Below, piece after piece: positions 1 to 8,513 of a DNA stretch of 64,000 nt. Position 1 is the stretch's first letter; every line of letters begins with the position of its first letter. The stretch covers positions 2,232,001-2,296,000 of the forward strand of contig NZ_CP046401.1 of the NCBI RefSeq assembly GCF_009762775.1. Direction: 5' to 3'. The notes under the pieces were generated by a model. It ran no database searches. It had not been told where the DNA came from and saw only the letters and a list, made by a program, of their open reading frames with translations. Position numbers and translations under genes: made by a program. Source of the DNA: Maribellus comscasis. Lineage in GTDB: Bacteria > Bacteroidota > Bacteroidia > Bacteroidales > Prolixibacteraceae.

Positions 1-456
1 TTCCTCTGCAATTACCCAACTTACAGAAGCGTTGGTTCTTGAACGATCTGTTATTAACGAGTCCATTGAAAATGTTCCGGGGTTCGGATTATTGTCTCCG
101 GTTATTGTGGTATTGGCAACATCTTCGGCAGATTTCGCTTCGTGAGAATGGACATAAACAAATGCCGAATCAATTGTTGCTCCCGCCGGAATACCAATAT
201 CACGAAATCTCAGCCCAATATGAACAATATTTATTTCATCCGGTGCGTATTCATATCCAACATCCAGGTCATCATCTTCCAAATCATCCATTTCATCGTT
301 CTCTTGTTCTGCATCGTCAGATGAAACATCAACCACTATATTTTCATCAATAATAGTGTCGGTTTTCTGAATATATCTTTCAAACTTTAAACTTTGCGAA
401 AAAGTGAAAGAAAAAGTGAAAGACATTAATAATAAAGAAAGTAGAAATCTTTTCAT
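1..456 (-). CDS. exported/surface protein, N-terminal part (cut by window edge)
   Basis: An open frame runs on the minus strand from an ATG at 456 to the window edge (152 codons, no stop), so the 3' end is missing. The first ~20 residues are a signal peptide (basic MKR start, Leu/Phe-rich core, end at SFSQ). An acidic stretch (about residues 45-65, many Asp/Glu) follows. Then comes a segment with the pattern IGLRFRDIGIPAGATIDSA, a tyrosine/valine strand, and a SRTNASVSW motif. This pattern is typical of a beta-sandwich module found in large secreted Bacteroidota surface proteins. The real protein is probably much longer. Function unknown. The overlapping plus-strand frame at 39-353 is a shadow of this gene. 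Confidence 0.75.
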   Translation of the reverse strand, partial: MKRFLLSLLLMSFTFSFTFSQSLKFERYIQKTDTIIDENIVVDVSSDDAEQENDEMDDLEDDDLDVGYEYAPDEINIVHIGLRFRDIGIPAGATIDSAFVYVHSHEAKSAEDVANTTITGDNNPNPGTFSMDSLITDRSRTNASVSWVIAEE

Positions 457-843
457 AGAATAAAAATTTGATTTGTTAATCAAACGAAAATATGCCAAAG
501 CCGATGAACACTGGTTAAAAAAGAATTAATTAAAAATTAAAAAGATTTAATTATATCACTACGTTACAGACAAATAAGCTCGCATTCGGGAGCAGCAATA
601 TTTTCGCTGAAAAACTTATTGAGAACTCGAATTTGAAGCAAATGTTATCAAAGCTATCGTTCTTTCTTTTTATCAAATATCATTCTCCAATTGCCTTTTA
701 ATATCCAGATCAACTACCTCATAATATAACTAAGAAGTATGAAGCTGAAATAATCTTTGTAAAAAGAAGCTAAGCTTTAAGGAATAAAACCCGTTGGCTC
801 AAGAAGCGCTGTCGCATTCAGGATCTGTTCCACTTAAAAACAA
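457..843. other. 387-bp gap without a recognisable gene
   Basis: AT-rich spacer between the exported protein at 1-456 and the orphan gene at 844. No open frame with a plausible start, no tRNA-like fold and no clear terminator were seen. It should carry the promoter of the gene at 1-456, but I could not pick out a convincing -7 box. Confidence 0.5.
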
Positions 844-1239
844 TTAATCCGTTTCCTCTTGATTATCTGGTGTCACTGATTCAATCATTGCAGAAGCTGT
901 TTCAATTAATACTTTTTGCGCTTCATTATAAGAACTTAGGTTTCTAAGAATCTTTATGATCTTTATATGCGGATTAGGTTTGTCTACCATTTCATAAAAA
1001 GCCAGACGTTTTTGTCCTTCAGAATTAATAAAAAACAACCGCTGGCCTGCAAAGTCGTATGTAAACTCTTCGTGTTTTGCAAACACAAACTCAAGTCCTG
1101 AACGTTGAAAGCTTATCTCATAAAAACGAGAATAAATTAAATAAATGTGCCCGTCAGGAAGTCCGTAAAAATTTACCGGCAAAATGGTTGCCAGGTAAGA
1201 TGTGCATGTTTTGTGGATTAACCTGACGCTCTGTTCCAT
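844..1239 (-). CDS. small orphan protein, paralogue of the next gene
   Basis: 131 residues, with no signal peptide or membrane segment and no family I recognise. It aligns without gaps over the first ~60 residues with the product of 1462-1833: both have exactly 20 residues before an LPVxFYGLPDGxIYLIYxRF core, followed by YEIxFxxSGLEFVFA. A second shared block near the C-terminus reads (H/Q)(I/L)(K/R)I(I/V)KxxRN followed by xEAQ. A -7-like box lies at 1262-1269, giving a very short leader. It may act as a small cytoplasmic protein of a tandem-duplicated family. No function is assigned. Confidence 0.7.
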   Translation of the reverse strand: MEQSVRLIHKTCTSYLATILPVNFYGLPDGHIYLIYSRFYEISFQRSGLEFVFAKHEEFTYDFAGQRLFFINSEGQKRLAFYEMVDKPNPHIKIIKILRNLSSYNEAQKVLIETASAMIESVTPDNQEETD

Positions 1240-1261
1240 TTGTCCAGATTTTTCATTGTCT

Positions 1262-1269
1262 CAAATATA
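1262..1269 (-). promoter_or_regulatory. -7 box of the Bacteroidota sigma factor type
   Basis: Minus-strand TATATTTG matches TAnnTTTG and lies 22 bases upstream of the ATG at 1239. No good -33 TTG was seen at the expected distance. Confidence 0.45.
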
Positions 1270-1461
1270 CCTTTCGCTTACTACGATTTTATTTAACATC
1301 AATTAAATTATAATTACACCTTAATATTGGGGTTGGAAGTTCGTCATTTACTGATTCAGGTATTGAGCAACTCACAAATGCTATTCATTAATTAGCGCTG
1401 AAAAGCTGCCGGATATAAACGCCGCATTTGCTGCAAACGCCACTTACCTCTGTTTGTTAAC

Positions 1462-1833
1462 TTACAACAAAATATTAACCATTTCGTCTGCTTTTTTCCC
1501 AAGGAATCTCTGAGCTTCAACAAACGACTTAATATTTCGATAGGATTTGACAATTCTTAACTGAGGTTCTTTGGATTCGACCTCTTTTCTGAATGAAGAC
1601 AGATTTTTGTCCATACTTTTTAACGCAACTACTTTTTCTGTTTCAAAATCATAGTAGTAGTTTTCGAGCACTGCAAAAACAAACTCCAGTCCCGACTTAT
1701 TAAAATTTATTTCATAAAACCGGGCATAAATCAGATAAATATTACCATCAGGTAGTCCGTAAAAATATACAGGCAAGGATGTTTGCAAATGGGTATTGTT
1801 CGATTTATACAATAATCTGCAGTTTGATTTCAT
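1462..1833 (-). CDS. small orphan protein, paralogue of the previous gene
   Basis: 123 residues from the ATG at 1833. The frame extends to a TTG at 1863, but alignment with the paralogue at 844-1239 puts the start at 1833, because both then have 20 residues before the shared LPVxFYGLPDG motif. Aromatic-rich core (FYGLPDG, LIYARFYEI, LEFVFAVLENYYYDFE) and a basic/acidic C-terminal helix (VEAQRFLGKKADEM). There are no membrane segments and no known family. The two copies have diverged widely outside the core, so the duplication is not recent. Function unknown. Confidence 0.7.
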   Translation of the reverse strand: MKSNCRLLYKSNNTHLQTSLPVYFYGLPDGNIYLIYARFYEINFNKSGLEFVFAVLENYYYDFETEKVVALKSMDKNLSSFRKEVESKEPQLRIVKSYRNIKSFVEAQRFLGKKADEMVNILL

Positions 1834-2072
1834 TTTGTGTATGTTTCTATCGGAAAGATACAATTGAAATCAATCGAAAGAAAATACAAGCGATTAAGTT
1901 TCTATTAATAGTTGATTAATAATCAGTCTCATACAGCTACCAGAAGGCTGTTTTATCCGGGAAAAGTTCACTTGAATCTCACCAATCACCATGATTATTT
2001 CGTGCCGCTACACCCAATAAAGACAGGTTAATTTGTATCCTTTCTTTCCTCTGCTGCAAAACTACTGACCTA

Positions 2073-2112
2073 AAACAACAAAGCCATTCAAAATTGAATG
2101 GCTTTGTTGTTT
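2073..2112 (-). terminator. strong terminator downstream of the phosphate transporter
   Basis: Perfect 19-bp inverted repeat (2073-2091 with 2094-2112) with a core of AAGCCATTCAA / TTGAATGGCTT. It lies 10 bases past the stop of the gene at 2123. On the minus strand it is followed by TTTTAGG, so it fits intrinsic termination of that gene. Confidence 0.85.
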
Positions 2113-2122
2113 GTATTCCTTT

Positions 2123-4393
2123 TTACTTTGTTTGCTTTTTAGTTAATGTTATAAAATCCCGATATGCTTTTATCAAATTAATATAATGTAAAAGCATATT
2201 TTTGGTTTCTGTTAACGTATTAAAATACAATATTGAGTTTCTTGAATTAACAAGTTTACCTTTAATTCTCTTTATTTGCGCTTTCTCTAAATCCACCAAT
2301 AGTTCAACTATCTTATCTCTTTCTACAATAAGAGAATCAATTTCTTCAAACTTGTTTTCTTTTACAATATGGAGCATAAAATTCATAAACTCATCGATAT
2401 GAACAACGAGGTCTCGCATTTCTTTGGATTGCTCTTTTGTAAACGGTTTATGGTTATTATCGATATGCTCATATAATGGTTCTACAGTAAAATTCAACGA
2501 ATGGGCTACTTCACGTTGATAATCTACCACCTGAACATAAAAATGCCCGGAATCGACATTATCTTCAATCTTCGACAAAGTATTTAAAACTTTACTTTTT
2601 TGTTTCTTTGATTTTCGATTCAATTCATCTTTTAACTCCAGACCATCCTTCAAATGCCCTCTATCCTCTTTCAGGAAACTATCTACACTAACTGAGTAAG
2701 CTTTACTTGCTGAAAGAATAGAATTTACCACCTGTTTATTACATTTTGCAATTACTTTATCAACCTCATCTTTTTCGCTGAATACTTCTTCCTCATCTGT
2801 CGATTTTTCTACCGAACGTTTTTTAAACATGATGTGTGTCCGAACAACCATAAAAATAGCAATTGCAATGAAAACAAATATCATGACTTTTCCACCCAGC
2901 GAGATTAACAATGCTATCAAACACGAAACAGTGAATGCGATAATAGCGGTTAGAAACCATCCTCCAATTACGGCAAAAACACCTGATATCCTGTAAACTG
3001 CACTTTCTCTGTCCCATGCCCTGTCGGAAAGAGATGTACCCATAGCAACCATAAATGTTACATAAGTGGTTGACAAAGGTAATTTTAATGAAGTACCAAT
3101 CGCAATCAGAATACTGGCAACAACCAAATTAACCGACGCCCTTATTTTATCAAACGCAGGTGTTTCCGGATCATCAGCTGCACCAAGGGAGATTGGAGTA
3201 AAACGTTCTTTTAACGTATTTCTGACTGTCCCCGGCAGTACTTTTTGAATGGAATTGTTAAAATTTAAAGAACTGCGTACCATCAAACGTGCAATCAAAG
3301 AGGATCCAAAGCGTTCCATTCCTTCAGACTGTCTTCCCAAATTAATTTCCGTTTCGGTTACAGCCCTTGCTTTTTTGGAAGTAATCAGGGTTACTACCAT
3401 AACCAATCCCGAAATCAACAACATAAATACAGGGGTACTGCTTTTATCCCTGAGCATTTCCATTGTAAATGTTTCGGGGGACAAACCTCCTGAGGCAACC
3501 CATGCCTGGAATGATTTAAACCCTGCAACCGGCACTCCGATAAAGTTTACCAGATCGTTGCCGGCAAAAGCCATAGCCAAAGCAAAAGTTCCGATAAGTA
3601 CAATCAGTTTTAAAATATCCAGTTTGAATAATAAACGTAAGACTTGCAGCACAACAGTCCAGCCAAGAAAACTATATAACAGAATAGTTAAAGTATGGTG
3701 CTTTACCCAATCGCTCATTATTTCACCGTTACTCATTTGGTATTCAGAATAGGCTGATCCCCTAATTCCTTTAATCAAAATAAAATAAGTAATTGCAGTA
3801 ATAGCTAATCCGCCAAAAGCAGAACCTAAATATTTTAACGGTTTTGAATAGCGAAAAGAAAAGATCAGTCGCGTAAGATATTGTACTACTGCTCCAACTG
3901 TAAACGCTATCAACACCGATAAGAGGATGCCTGTTATAATGGCAAGTGCCTTATCGGAATTTATGTAATTTGATAAATCCAGCATGGTTCCACCCATTGC
4001 TTTAATCTTTACAACTGATACCGCTACCGCTGAACCAAGAAGTTCAAAAACGATAGAAACAGTTGTAGACGTAGGCATTCCGAAAGTGTTGAACATGTCC
4101 AGCAGAATAACATCCGTTATCATAACTGCCAGAAAAATGACCATTATTTCGGAAAAGAAAAACATGTCAGGATGAAAAATCCCTTTACGGGCAACTTCCA
4201 TCATTCCGTTTGAGAAAGTGGCCCCCACAAGAACCCCCAAGCTGGCTAAAAGAAATATTACCCATTTTGGCGCGGCTTTTGAGCCAAGAGCAGAATTCAA
4301 AAAATTTACAGCATCGTTACTTACACCAACAATTAAATCGGAAATTGCTAATGCAAAGAGGATAACAACAAGAATTAGGTAAAAATTTTCCAT
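2123..4393 (-). CDS. pit: PiT-type inorganic phosphate transporter fused to a PhoU-like domain
   Basis: 756 residues. Residues ~1-540 hold about 11 hydrophobic helices with the two PiT signature repeats: an N-terminal one around SNDAVNFLNSALGSKAAPKW and a second around FAGNDLVNFIGVPVAG. The family moves phosphate into the cell with a cation. Residues ~560-756 form a soluble, charged helical domain resembling PhoU/DUF47, as seen in other Bacteroidota PiT proteins and likely regulatory. The gene diverges from phoR-phoB. The shared intergenic region carries a TATATTTG box for this gene and an array of 11-bp repeats, so induction by phosphate limitation is likely. A strong hairpin ends the unit. 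Confidence 0.93.
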   Translation of the reverse strand: MENFYLILVVILFALAISDLIVGVSNDAVNFLNSALGSKAAPKWVIFLLASLGVLVGATFSNGMMEVARKGIFHPDMFFFSEIMVIFLAVMITDVILLDMFNTFGMPTSTTVSIVFELLGSAVAVSVVKIKAMGGTMLDLSNYINSDKALAIITGILLSVLIAFTVGAVVQYLTRLIFSFRYSKPLKYLGSAFGGLAITAITYFILIKGIRGSAYSEYQMSNGEIMSDWVKHHTLTILLYSFLGWTVVLQVLRLLFKLDILKLIVLIGTFALAMAFAGNDLVNFIGVPVAGFKSFQAWVASGGLSPETFTMEMLRDKSSTPVFMLLISGLVMVVTLITSKKARAVTETEINLGRQSEGMERFGSSLIARLMVRSSLNFNNSIQKVLPGTVRNTLKERFTPISLGAADDPETPAFDKIRASVNLVVASILIAIGTSLKLPLSTTYVTFMVAMGTSLSDRAWDRESAVYRISGVFAVIGGWFLTAIIAFTVSCLIALLISLGGKVMIFVFIAIAIFMVVRTHIMFKKRSVEKSTDEEEVFSEKDEVDKVIAKCNKQVVNSILSASKAYSVSVDSFLKEDRGHLKDGLELKDELNRKSKKQKSKVLNTLSKIEDNVDSGHFYVQVVDYQREVAHSLNFTVEPLYEHIDNNHKPFTKEQSKEMRDLVVHIDEFMNFMLHIVKENKFEEIDSLIVERDKIVELLVDLEKAQIKRIKGKLVNSRNSILYFNTLTETKNMLLHYINLIKAYRDFITLTKKQTK

Positions 4394-4417
4394 TATTTAG
4401 TTTTTATTATCGGCGGG

Positions 4418-4425
4418 CAAATATA
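4418..4425 (-). promoter_or_regulatory. -7 box of pit
   Basis: Minus-strand TATATTTG matches TAnnTTTG, 25 bases upstream of the pit ATG. No TTG is present at the usual -33 distance, which would fit an activator-dependent promoter. Confidence 0.55.
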
Positions 4426-4459
4426 GAAGCTAAGTAATAATTTAAACACCATCAAAATA

Positions 4460-4509
4460 TTAAATTAACATTAACTAACCATGAAATTACTATTAATCAA
4501 CGTGTAACA
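4460..4509 (+). promoter_or_regulatory. Pho-box-like array of 11-bp direct repeats between pit and phoR
   Basis: Five hexamers repeat with an exact 11-bp period: TTAAAT (4460), TTAACT (4471), TGAAAT (4482), TTAATC (4493) and GTAACA (4504). The last hexamer ends 9 bases before the phoR -7 box. Tandem hexamers with 5-bp spacers are the known binding pattern of PhoB/PhoP-family response regulators. The same arrangement occurs upstream of phoB in this window. Function is inferred from pattern and context. Confidence 0.6.
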
Positions 4510-4518
4510 ATATTTTTC

Positions 4519-4526
4519 TAATTTTG
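4519..4526 (+). promoter_or_regulatory. -7 box of phoR
   Basis: TAATTTTG matches TAnnTTTG, 20 bases upstream of the phoR ATG. There is no TTG at -33; the last Pho-box-like repeats occupy that position, as in an activated promoter. Confidence 0.6.
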
Positions 4527-4546
4527 TATCCCTAAAAATATCAAAA

Positions 4547-5584
4547 ATGAATAAATTCTCTTCAAGACAAGTAGCTCTGGTCATTTCCTTAATTTTAACA
4601 ATATTTGTTTTTATTATCGGAATTTTCACGTCTAAAACTAACTCATTTTTTTTATTTCTGGCAATCGCGTCTTCCATTTTTTTTCTCATCACTTATTTTT
4701 TGATTCAGTTTATTTTAAATAAGTTCATTTCAGATAAAATAAAACCTATCTACAAAATTATCAATTACTTTCCCGAGAAAGGGAAAGCAGCCAAAAGGAA
4801 AAAACTTGGATTTGTTGAAATCGCGGAGGTTGAACACGATGTTGAGGAATGGGCACAAAATCAGGTGCAGGAAATCGAAAGACTTCGTGATTTGGAACGC
4901 TACCGCAAAGAATTTGTAGGAAATGTTTCGCACGAACTAAAAACCCCTATATTCAATATTCAGGGGTATATATTAACGCTTCTTGAAGGAGGTCTTGAAG
5001 ATCCAAAAATTAATAAACTGTATTTAACCCGGTCGGAAAAGAGTATTGACCGAATGGTTTCTATTGTCGAAGATTTAGAATCGATTACCAAACTTGAAAC
5101 GGGCGAGCTAAAACCCCAGTATTCTGTTTTCGACATCGTGAAAACAACCGAAGAAGTATTTGAAATGGAACACATGCTTGCCAAAGAGCGAAAAATGGCT
5201 CTCGAATTTGCTAAAAAGCAGGATAAGCCAATCATGGTTTCGGCTGACAAAAAGAGAATCATTGAGGTACTGTCGAACCTCGTTACCAATGCAATAAAAT
5301 ACGGAAAAAGAAAAGGAAATGTAAAAGTTGGCTTTTATGACTTTGATGAAAAAATTGTTGTTGAAGTCTCGGACGATGGTATTGGAATAGACAAGAAGGA
5401 CCTTCCTCGTATATTTGAACGATTTTACCGGGTCGACAAATCAAGATCCCGTGAACAGGGTGGTACAGGTTTGGGGTTGTCAATTGTGAAACACATCATT
5501 GAAGCCCATAACCAAACGATTAATGTTCAGAGTGTACTGGACGAAGGGACCACTTTTACTTTTACACTTGAAAAAGCCAAATAA
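4547..5584 (+). CDS. phoR: PhoR-like sensor histidine kinase
   Basis: 345 residues. Two membrane helices (about 8-27 and 34-57) are separated by only a few residues, so there is no real periplasmic sensor domain. A HisKA domain follows with the phosphate-accepting His129 in NVSHELKTP. The ATP-binding domain shows the N box (LSNLVTNAIKYG), G1 (VSDDGIGID) and G2 (GGTGLGLSIVKHI). The next gene, 97 bases downstream, encodes its likely partner regulator. Divergent from pit. Phosphate control is inferred from context: PhoR proteins often sense through the transporter complex, and here the PhoU-like tail of Pit could play that part. Confidence 0.88.
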   Translation: MNKFSSRQVALVISLILTIFVFIIGIFTSKTNSFFLFLAIASSIFFLITYFLIQFILNKFISDKIKPIYKIINYFPEKGKAAKRKKLGFVEIAEVEHDVEEWAQNQVQEIERLRDLERYRKEFVGNVSHELKTPIFNIQGYILTLLEGGLEDPKINKLYLTRSEKSIDRMVSIVEDLESITKLETGELKPQYSVFDIVKTTEEVFEMEHMLAKERKMALEFAKKQDKPIMVSADKKRIIEVLSNLVTNAIKYGKRKGNVKVGFYDFDEKIVVEVSDDGIGIDKKDLPRIFERFYRVDKSRSREQGGTGLGLSIVKHIIEAHNQTINVQSVLDEGTTFTFTLEKAK

Positions 5585-5610
5585 TAACCTAACTTTGCCG
5601 TAATTCTATT

Positions 5611-5655
5611 TTGTTGTATTTTTAACAACGCTTTAACAATAAGCAACTACTTTTG
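5611..5655 (+). promoter_or_regulatory. phoB promoter with Pho-box-like direct repeats
   Basis: Hexamers at an 11-bp period: TTGTTG (5611), TTAACA (5622) and TTAACA (5633). Exactly 9 bases later comes a -7 box, TACTTTTG (5648-5655), matching TAnnTTTG. The 9-base distance from last hexamer to -7 box is the same as in front of phoR, suggesting PhoB activates both promoters. There is no TTG at -33. Confidence 0.6.
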
Positions 5656-5681
5656 CAAATTTAAATAAAACTATCTCTGTT

Positions 5682-6383
5682 ATGAGTGACAATACATTCA
5701 AAATCCTTCTCGTTGACGACGAAGTTGATATTCTGGAATTTATAAGTTACAATCTTGAAAAAGAAGGTTATAAAGTTTACACAGCTAAAAATGGCGTGGA
5801 AGCGATAAAAGTTGCAGAGAAAACAACTCCTCATTTAATTATTCTCGATGTTATGATGCCTGAAATGGATGGTATTGCAGCATGCGAAGAAATCAGAAAA
5901 ATACCCGCATTAAAAAATACTGTAATTGCATTTTTAACAGCCCGCGGTGAAGACTATTCGCAAATTGCCGGATTTGAAGCAGGAGCTGACGATTATATCA
6001 CTAAACCTGTACGCCCAAAAGTATTGGTAAGCAGGGTAAAAGCATTATTAAAAAGAACCGGAGAAACAAAAGAACAACCAGCTACAGTGCAGGATTCAAA
6101 TACAATTACAATTGGAAATTTGTTAATTGATAAAGAAAGATATCTTATTCGTATGGATGATGAAGAGATGATTCTCCCCAGAAAAGAATTTGAATTGCTT
6201 TCTTTGCTTGTTTCAAAACCCGGAAAAGTATTTACCCGGGAAGAAATCTATTATTCGGTTTGGGGCGATAATGTTGTTGTAGGCGATCGTACCATAGATG
6301 TCCATATCCGTAAGTTGCGCGAGAAAATTGGCAACGACCATATTAAAACTTTAAAAGGGATAGGATACAAATTTGTGGAATAA
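5682..6383 (+). CDS. phoB: PhoB-like response regulator (OmpR family)
   Basis: 233 residues. The receiver domain covers residues ~6-122, with the acidic pair Asp12/Asp13, phosphorylation site Asp56 (IILDVMMPEMDG), and the Thr and Lys switch residues in FLTARGED and DYITKPV. The C-terminal winged-helix domain (~135-233) ends with DRTIDVHIRKLREKIG and IKTLKGIGYKF, typical of OmpR/PhoB DNA binding. It forms a two-component pair with the kinase upstream. TTAACA repeats ahead of its own start suggest autoregulation. PhoB rather than another OmpR-type regulator is favoured because pit is adjacent. Confidence 0.9.
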   Translation: MSDNTFKILLVDDEVDILEFISYNLEKEGYKVYTAKNGVEAIKVAEKTTPHLIILDVMMPEMDGIAACEEIRKIPALKNTVIAFLTARGEDYSQIAGFEAGADDYITKPVRPKVLVSRVKALLKRTGETKEQPATVQDSNTITIGNLLIDKERYLIRMDDEEMILPRKEFELLSLLVSKPGKVFTREEIYYSVWGDNVVVGDRTIDVHIRKLREKIGNDHIKTLKGIGYKFVE

Positions 6384-6390
6384 GCTTGCT

Positions 6391-6996
6391 TTACACAAAG
6401 TAAATCGAGAGATACAAAACAGTAAATCCCACAGCATAACCGGCTATAACCTGCCACAAATCGTGTTTTTTTAATAACATTCTTGCAGTGCCTACTGCTC
6501 CGGCAACAAGTAACACAGCTATAACGGGCCAAACAGGGTTAACTCCTGAACGAAACGAAAGTGCAAACAAGGCTCCGCTTGTTCCGCCTATTGCTGCCAT
6601 ATGACTGCTTATTTTCCATTTAAATGAAATAACCAGCAATAAAATTATCACCAAAACGGATGCAATTAAAAACACCTTAAAAACAGGAAACGCTTTCATC
6701 CGGTTCATTATAAGGTATCCCAAATAATAGAATACCGAAGAAAATAAAAACAATACGATTCTGTCTCTCACATTATCCATCGACAAATCAAACTTTGGGT
6801 TCAACGCCATAATTGCCACTGTCAACAGCGGTAAAACACCAGTCGTAAAAATCAGAACAAGCAGGATAAACCTTTTTGCTTCCCAGGAAATCATGGAAAA
6901 ATAGAAGCCTGAATTTAACAAAAGCAGAAAGCCCATCGTTGGAACCAAAACAGGATGAAAAACTACAGATAAAATTTTTGCTATTTTTTCGGTCAT
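6391..6996 (-). CDS. PAP2-like membrane phosphatase
   Basis: 201 residues from the ATG at 6996, one base after the rpoN stop. The frame is open further upstream, but only inside rpoN. About six hydrophobic segments. PAP2 motif 2 is seen as SSHMAAIGG (Ser130-Ser131-His132) and motif 3 as AxR-type GTARMLLKKHDLWQVIAG with His178. The usual first motif (KxxxxxxRP) is not recognisable, so activity is uncertain. Enzymes of this fold remove phosphate from lipid diphosphates such as undecaprenyl diphosphate at the membrane. Tight coupling to rpoN implies co-transcription; the reason for that pairing is unknown. Confidence 0.7.
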   Translation of the reverse strand: MTEKIAKILSVVFHPVLVPTMGFLLLLNSGFYFSMISWEAKRFILLVLIFTTGVLPLLTVAIMALNPKFDLSMDNVRDRIVLFLFSSVFYYLGYLIMNRMKAFPVFKVFLIASVLVIILLLVISFKWKISSHMAAIGGTSGALFALSFRSGVNPVWPVIAVLLVAGAVGTARMLLKKHDLWQVIAGYAVGFTVLYLSIYFV

Positions 6997-6997
6997 T

Positions 6998-8452
6998 CTA
7001 AAGTTCTTTTCGGAGTCGTGCGACAGGAATATCCAGTTGCTCCCGGTATTTGGCAACTGTCCGTCTGGCAATATTGTATGATTTCTCTTTTAAAATCTGG
7101 GCCAGCTTTTCGTCTGTGAGTGGCTTACGTTTATCCTCATTCTCGATACAGTCCTGTAATATCTTTTTAATTTCCCGGGTCGATACTTCTTCTCCGTCAT
7201 CCTTCTGAAGTCCTTCTGAAAAAAAGTATTTCAAAGGGAAAATACCAAAATTGGTCTGAATGTACTTGCTGTTTGAAACCCTTGAAATAGTTGAGATATC
7301 TAAGCCCGTCCGTTCAGCGATATCTTTCAGAATCATCGGTTTTAATTTGGTCTCCTCCCCTTCCTGAAAATATTCCTTCTGTAAGTTTATAATCTCGGAC
7401 ATGGTTAAAAGCAAAGTGTGGTGCCGCTGTCTAATGGCATCGATAAACCATTTGGCTGAATCAACTTTCTGCTTTACAAACATCAAAGCATCTTTCTGGC
7501 TTTTGTTGTTTTTGCCTTTTTCACTCAACGAACGCAACATCCCCAAATAGGTATCATTAATTTTTAACTCAGGCACATTCCTCTGGTTTAACGAAAGACT
7601 CAACTCTCCATCGGTATTTTCAAGAATAAAATCGGGGATAATGTGCTGATTTGTCCTGTTTAGCGGATTGCTGTATGAACTTCCCGGCTTTGGGTTCAGT
7701 TTTAAAACCTGGTCTATTCCTTGTTTCAATTCCTCGTCACTTAGCTCAAGCTTTTTCTGGATTTTATCGTAATGCTTTTTTGTAAATTCAGTAAAAAAAT
7801 CTTTAACAATGGTTTTTGCCAAATCCAGCTCTTTTCCTTTTTTCCGGTTTAACTGAATCAACAAACATTCCTTTAAATCACGCGCTCCCACACCAGCGGG
7901 ATCCAACTCATGGATTACCTTCAAAATCTTCAGCAACTCCTCCTCCGACACTTCCATATTCATGTTAAAAGCCAGATCGTCGCTAATAGCAAGCAAATCA
8001 CGTCTTAAGTAACCGTCATCGTCAATATTCCCAATAATGTATTCTGCCAATTGCTGTTGCTCTTCAGAAAGATTAACGAGTCGCAACTGGTCGTATAAAT
8101 TTTCATGAAAGGTAGTCCCCACCGAAAAAGGGATGTCTACATACTTTTCATCTTTTGAATAATTATTGGCGGAAAGTTTATATGAAGGAATTTCATCTTC
8201 GTCATTCAAATAATCGTCAAATGAAAACTCTTCATCGTCCGTATCTTTTTCCGACTTCAACTCCTGCGCTTCACCATCGTCTTCAAATTCAGGATTATCC
8301 GACTCGAGCTCCAATACCGGATTTTCTTCCAGTTCTTTTTTTATACGTTGCTCGAGTTGCATAGTAGGGATTTCCAAAAGCTTAATCACCTGAATTTGCT
8401 GGGGAGAAAGCTTCTGGAGCAGCTTTTGTTGTAATGACAGTCTTTGCTCCAT
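6998..8452 (-). CDS. rpoN: RNA polymerase sigma-54 factor
   Basis: 484 residues. The N-terminal Gln/Leu-rich activator-interacting region starts MEQRLSLQQKLLQKLSPQQ. An acidic linker (~50-90) follows, then the core-binding region (LDPAGVGARDLKECLLIQL). The DNA-binding region contains a helix-turn-helix (LKDIAERTGLDISTISRVSN) and the RpoN box ARRTVAKYRE at residues 462-471, with its full signature. Sigma-54 recognises -24/-12 promoters and needs AAA+ activators. No such activator is encoded in this window, so its targets lie elsewhere. Length and domain order are normal. Confidence 0.97.
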   Translation of the reverse strand: MEQRLSLQQKLLQKLSPQQIQVIKLLEIPTMQLEQRIKKELEENPVLELESDNPEFEDDGEAQELKSEKDTDDEEFSFDDYLNDEDEIPSYKLSANNYSKDEKYVDIPFSVGTTFHENLYDQLRLVNLSEEQQQLAEYIIGNIDDDGYLRRDLLAISDDLAFNMNMEVSEEELLKILKVIHELDPAGVGARDLKECLLIQLNRKKGKELDLAKTIVKDFFTEFTKKHYDKIQKKLELSDEELKQGIDQVLKLNPKPGSSYSNPLNRTNQHIIPDFILENTDGELSLSLNQRNVPELKINDTYLGMLRSLSEKGKNNKSQKDALMFVKQKVDSAKWFIDAIRQRHHTLLLTMSEIINLQKEYFQEGEETKLKPMILKDIAERTGLDISTISRVSNSKYIQTNFGIFPLKYFFSEGLQKDDGEEVSTREIKKILQDCIENEDKRKPLTDEKLAQILKEKSYNIARRTVAKYREQLDIPVARLRKEL

Positions 8453-8498
8453 ATCCCAAATATTAACCCTGTAAATTTAGCATTTTTTTTTATGCTGC

Positions 8499-8510
8499 GA
8501 TTTATAAATC
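8499..8510. repeat. 12-bp perfect palindrome between rpoN and asnS
   Basis: GATTTATAAATC is a perfect palindrome just downstream of the asnS stop and upstream of rpoN. It could be an operator or chance in AT-rich DNA; role unknown. Confidence 0.3.
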
Positions 8511-8513
8511 ACA

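Noticed and set aside
39..353. Plus-strand open frame of 104 residues at the window start
   Set aside because: It is a His/Gln-rich shadow of the minus-strand exported protein 1-456, which has a signal peptide and family pattern.
3249..3752. 167-residue plus-strand frame inside pit
   Set aside because: Antisense to the membrane part of pit; no motifs, typical shadow frame.
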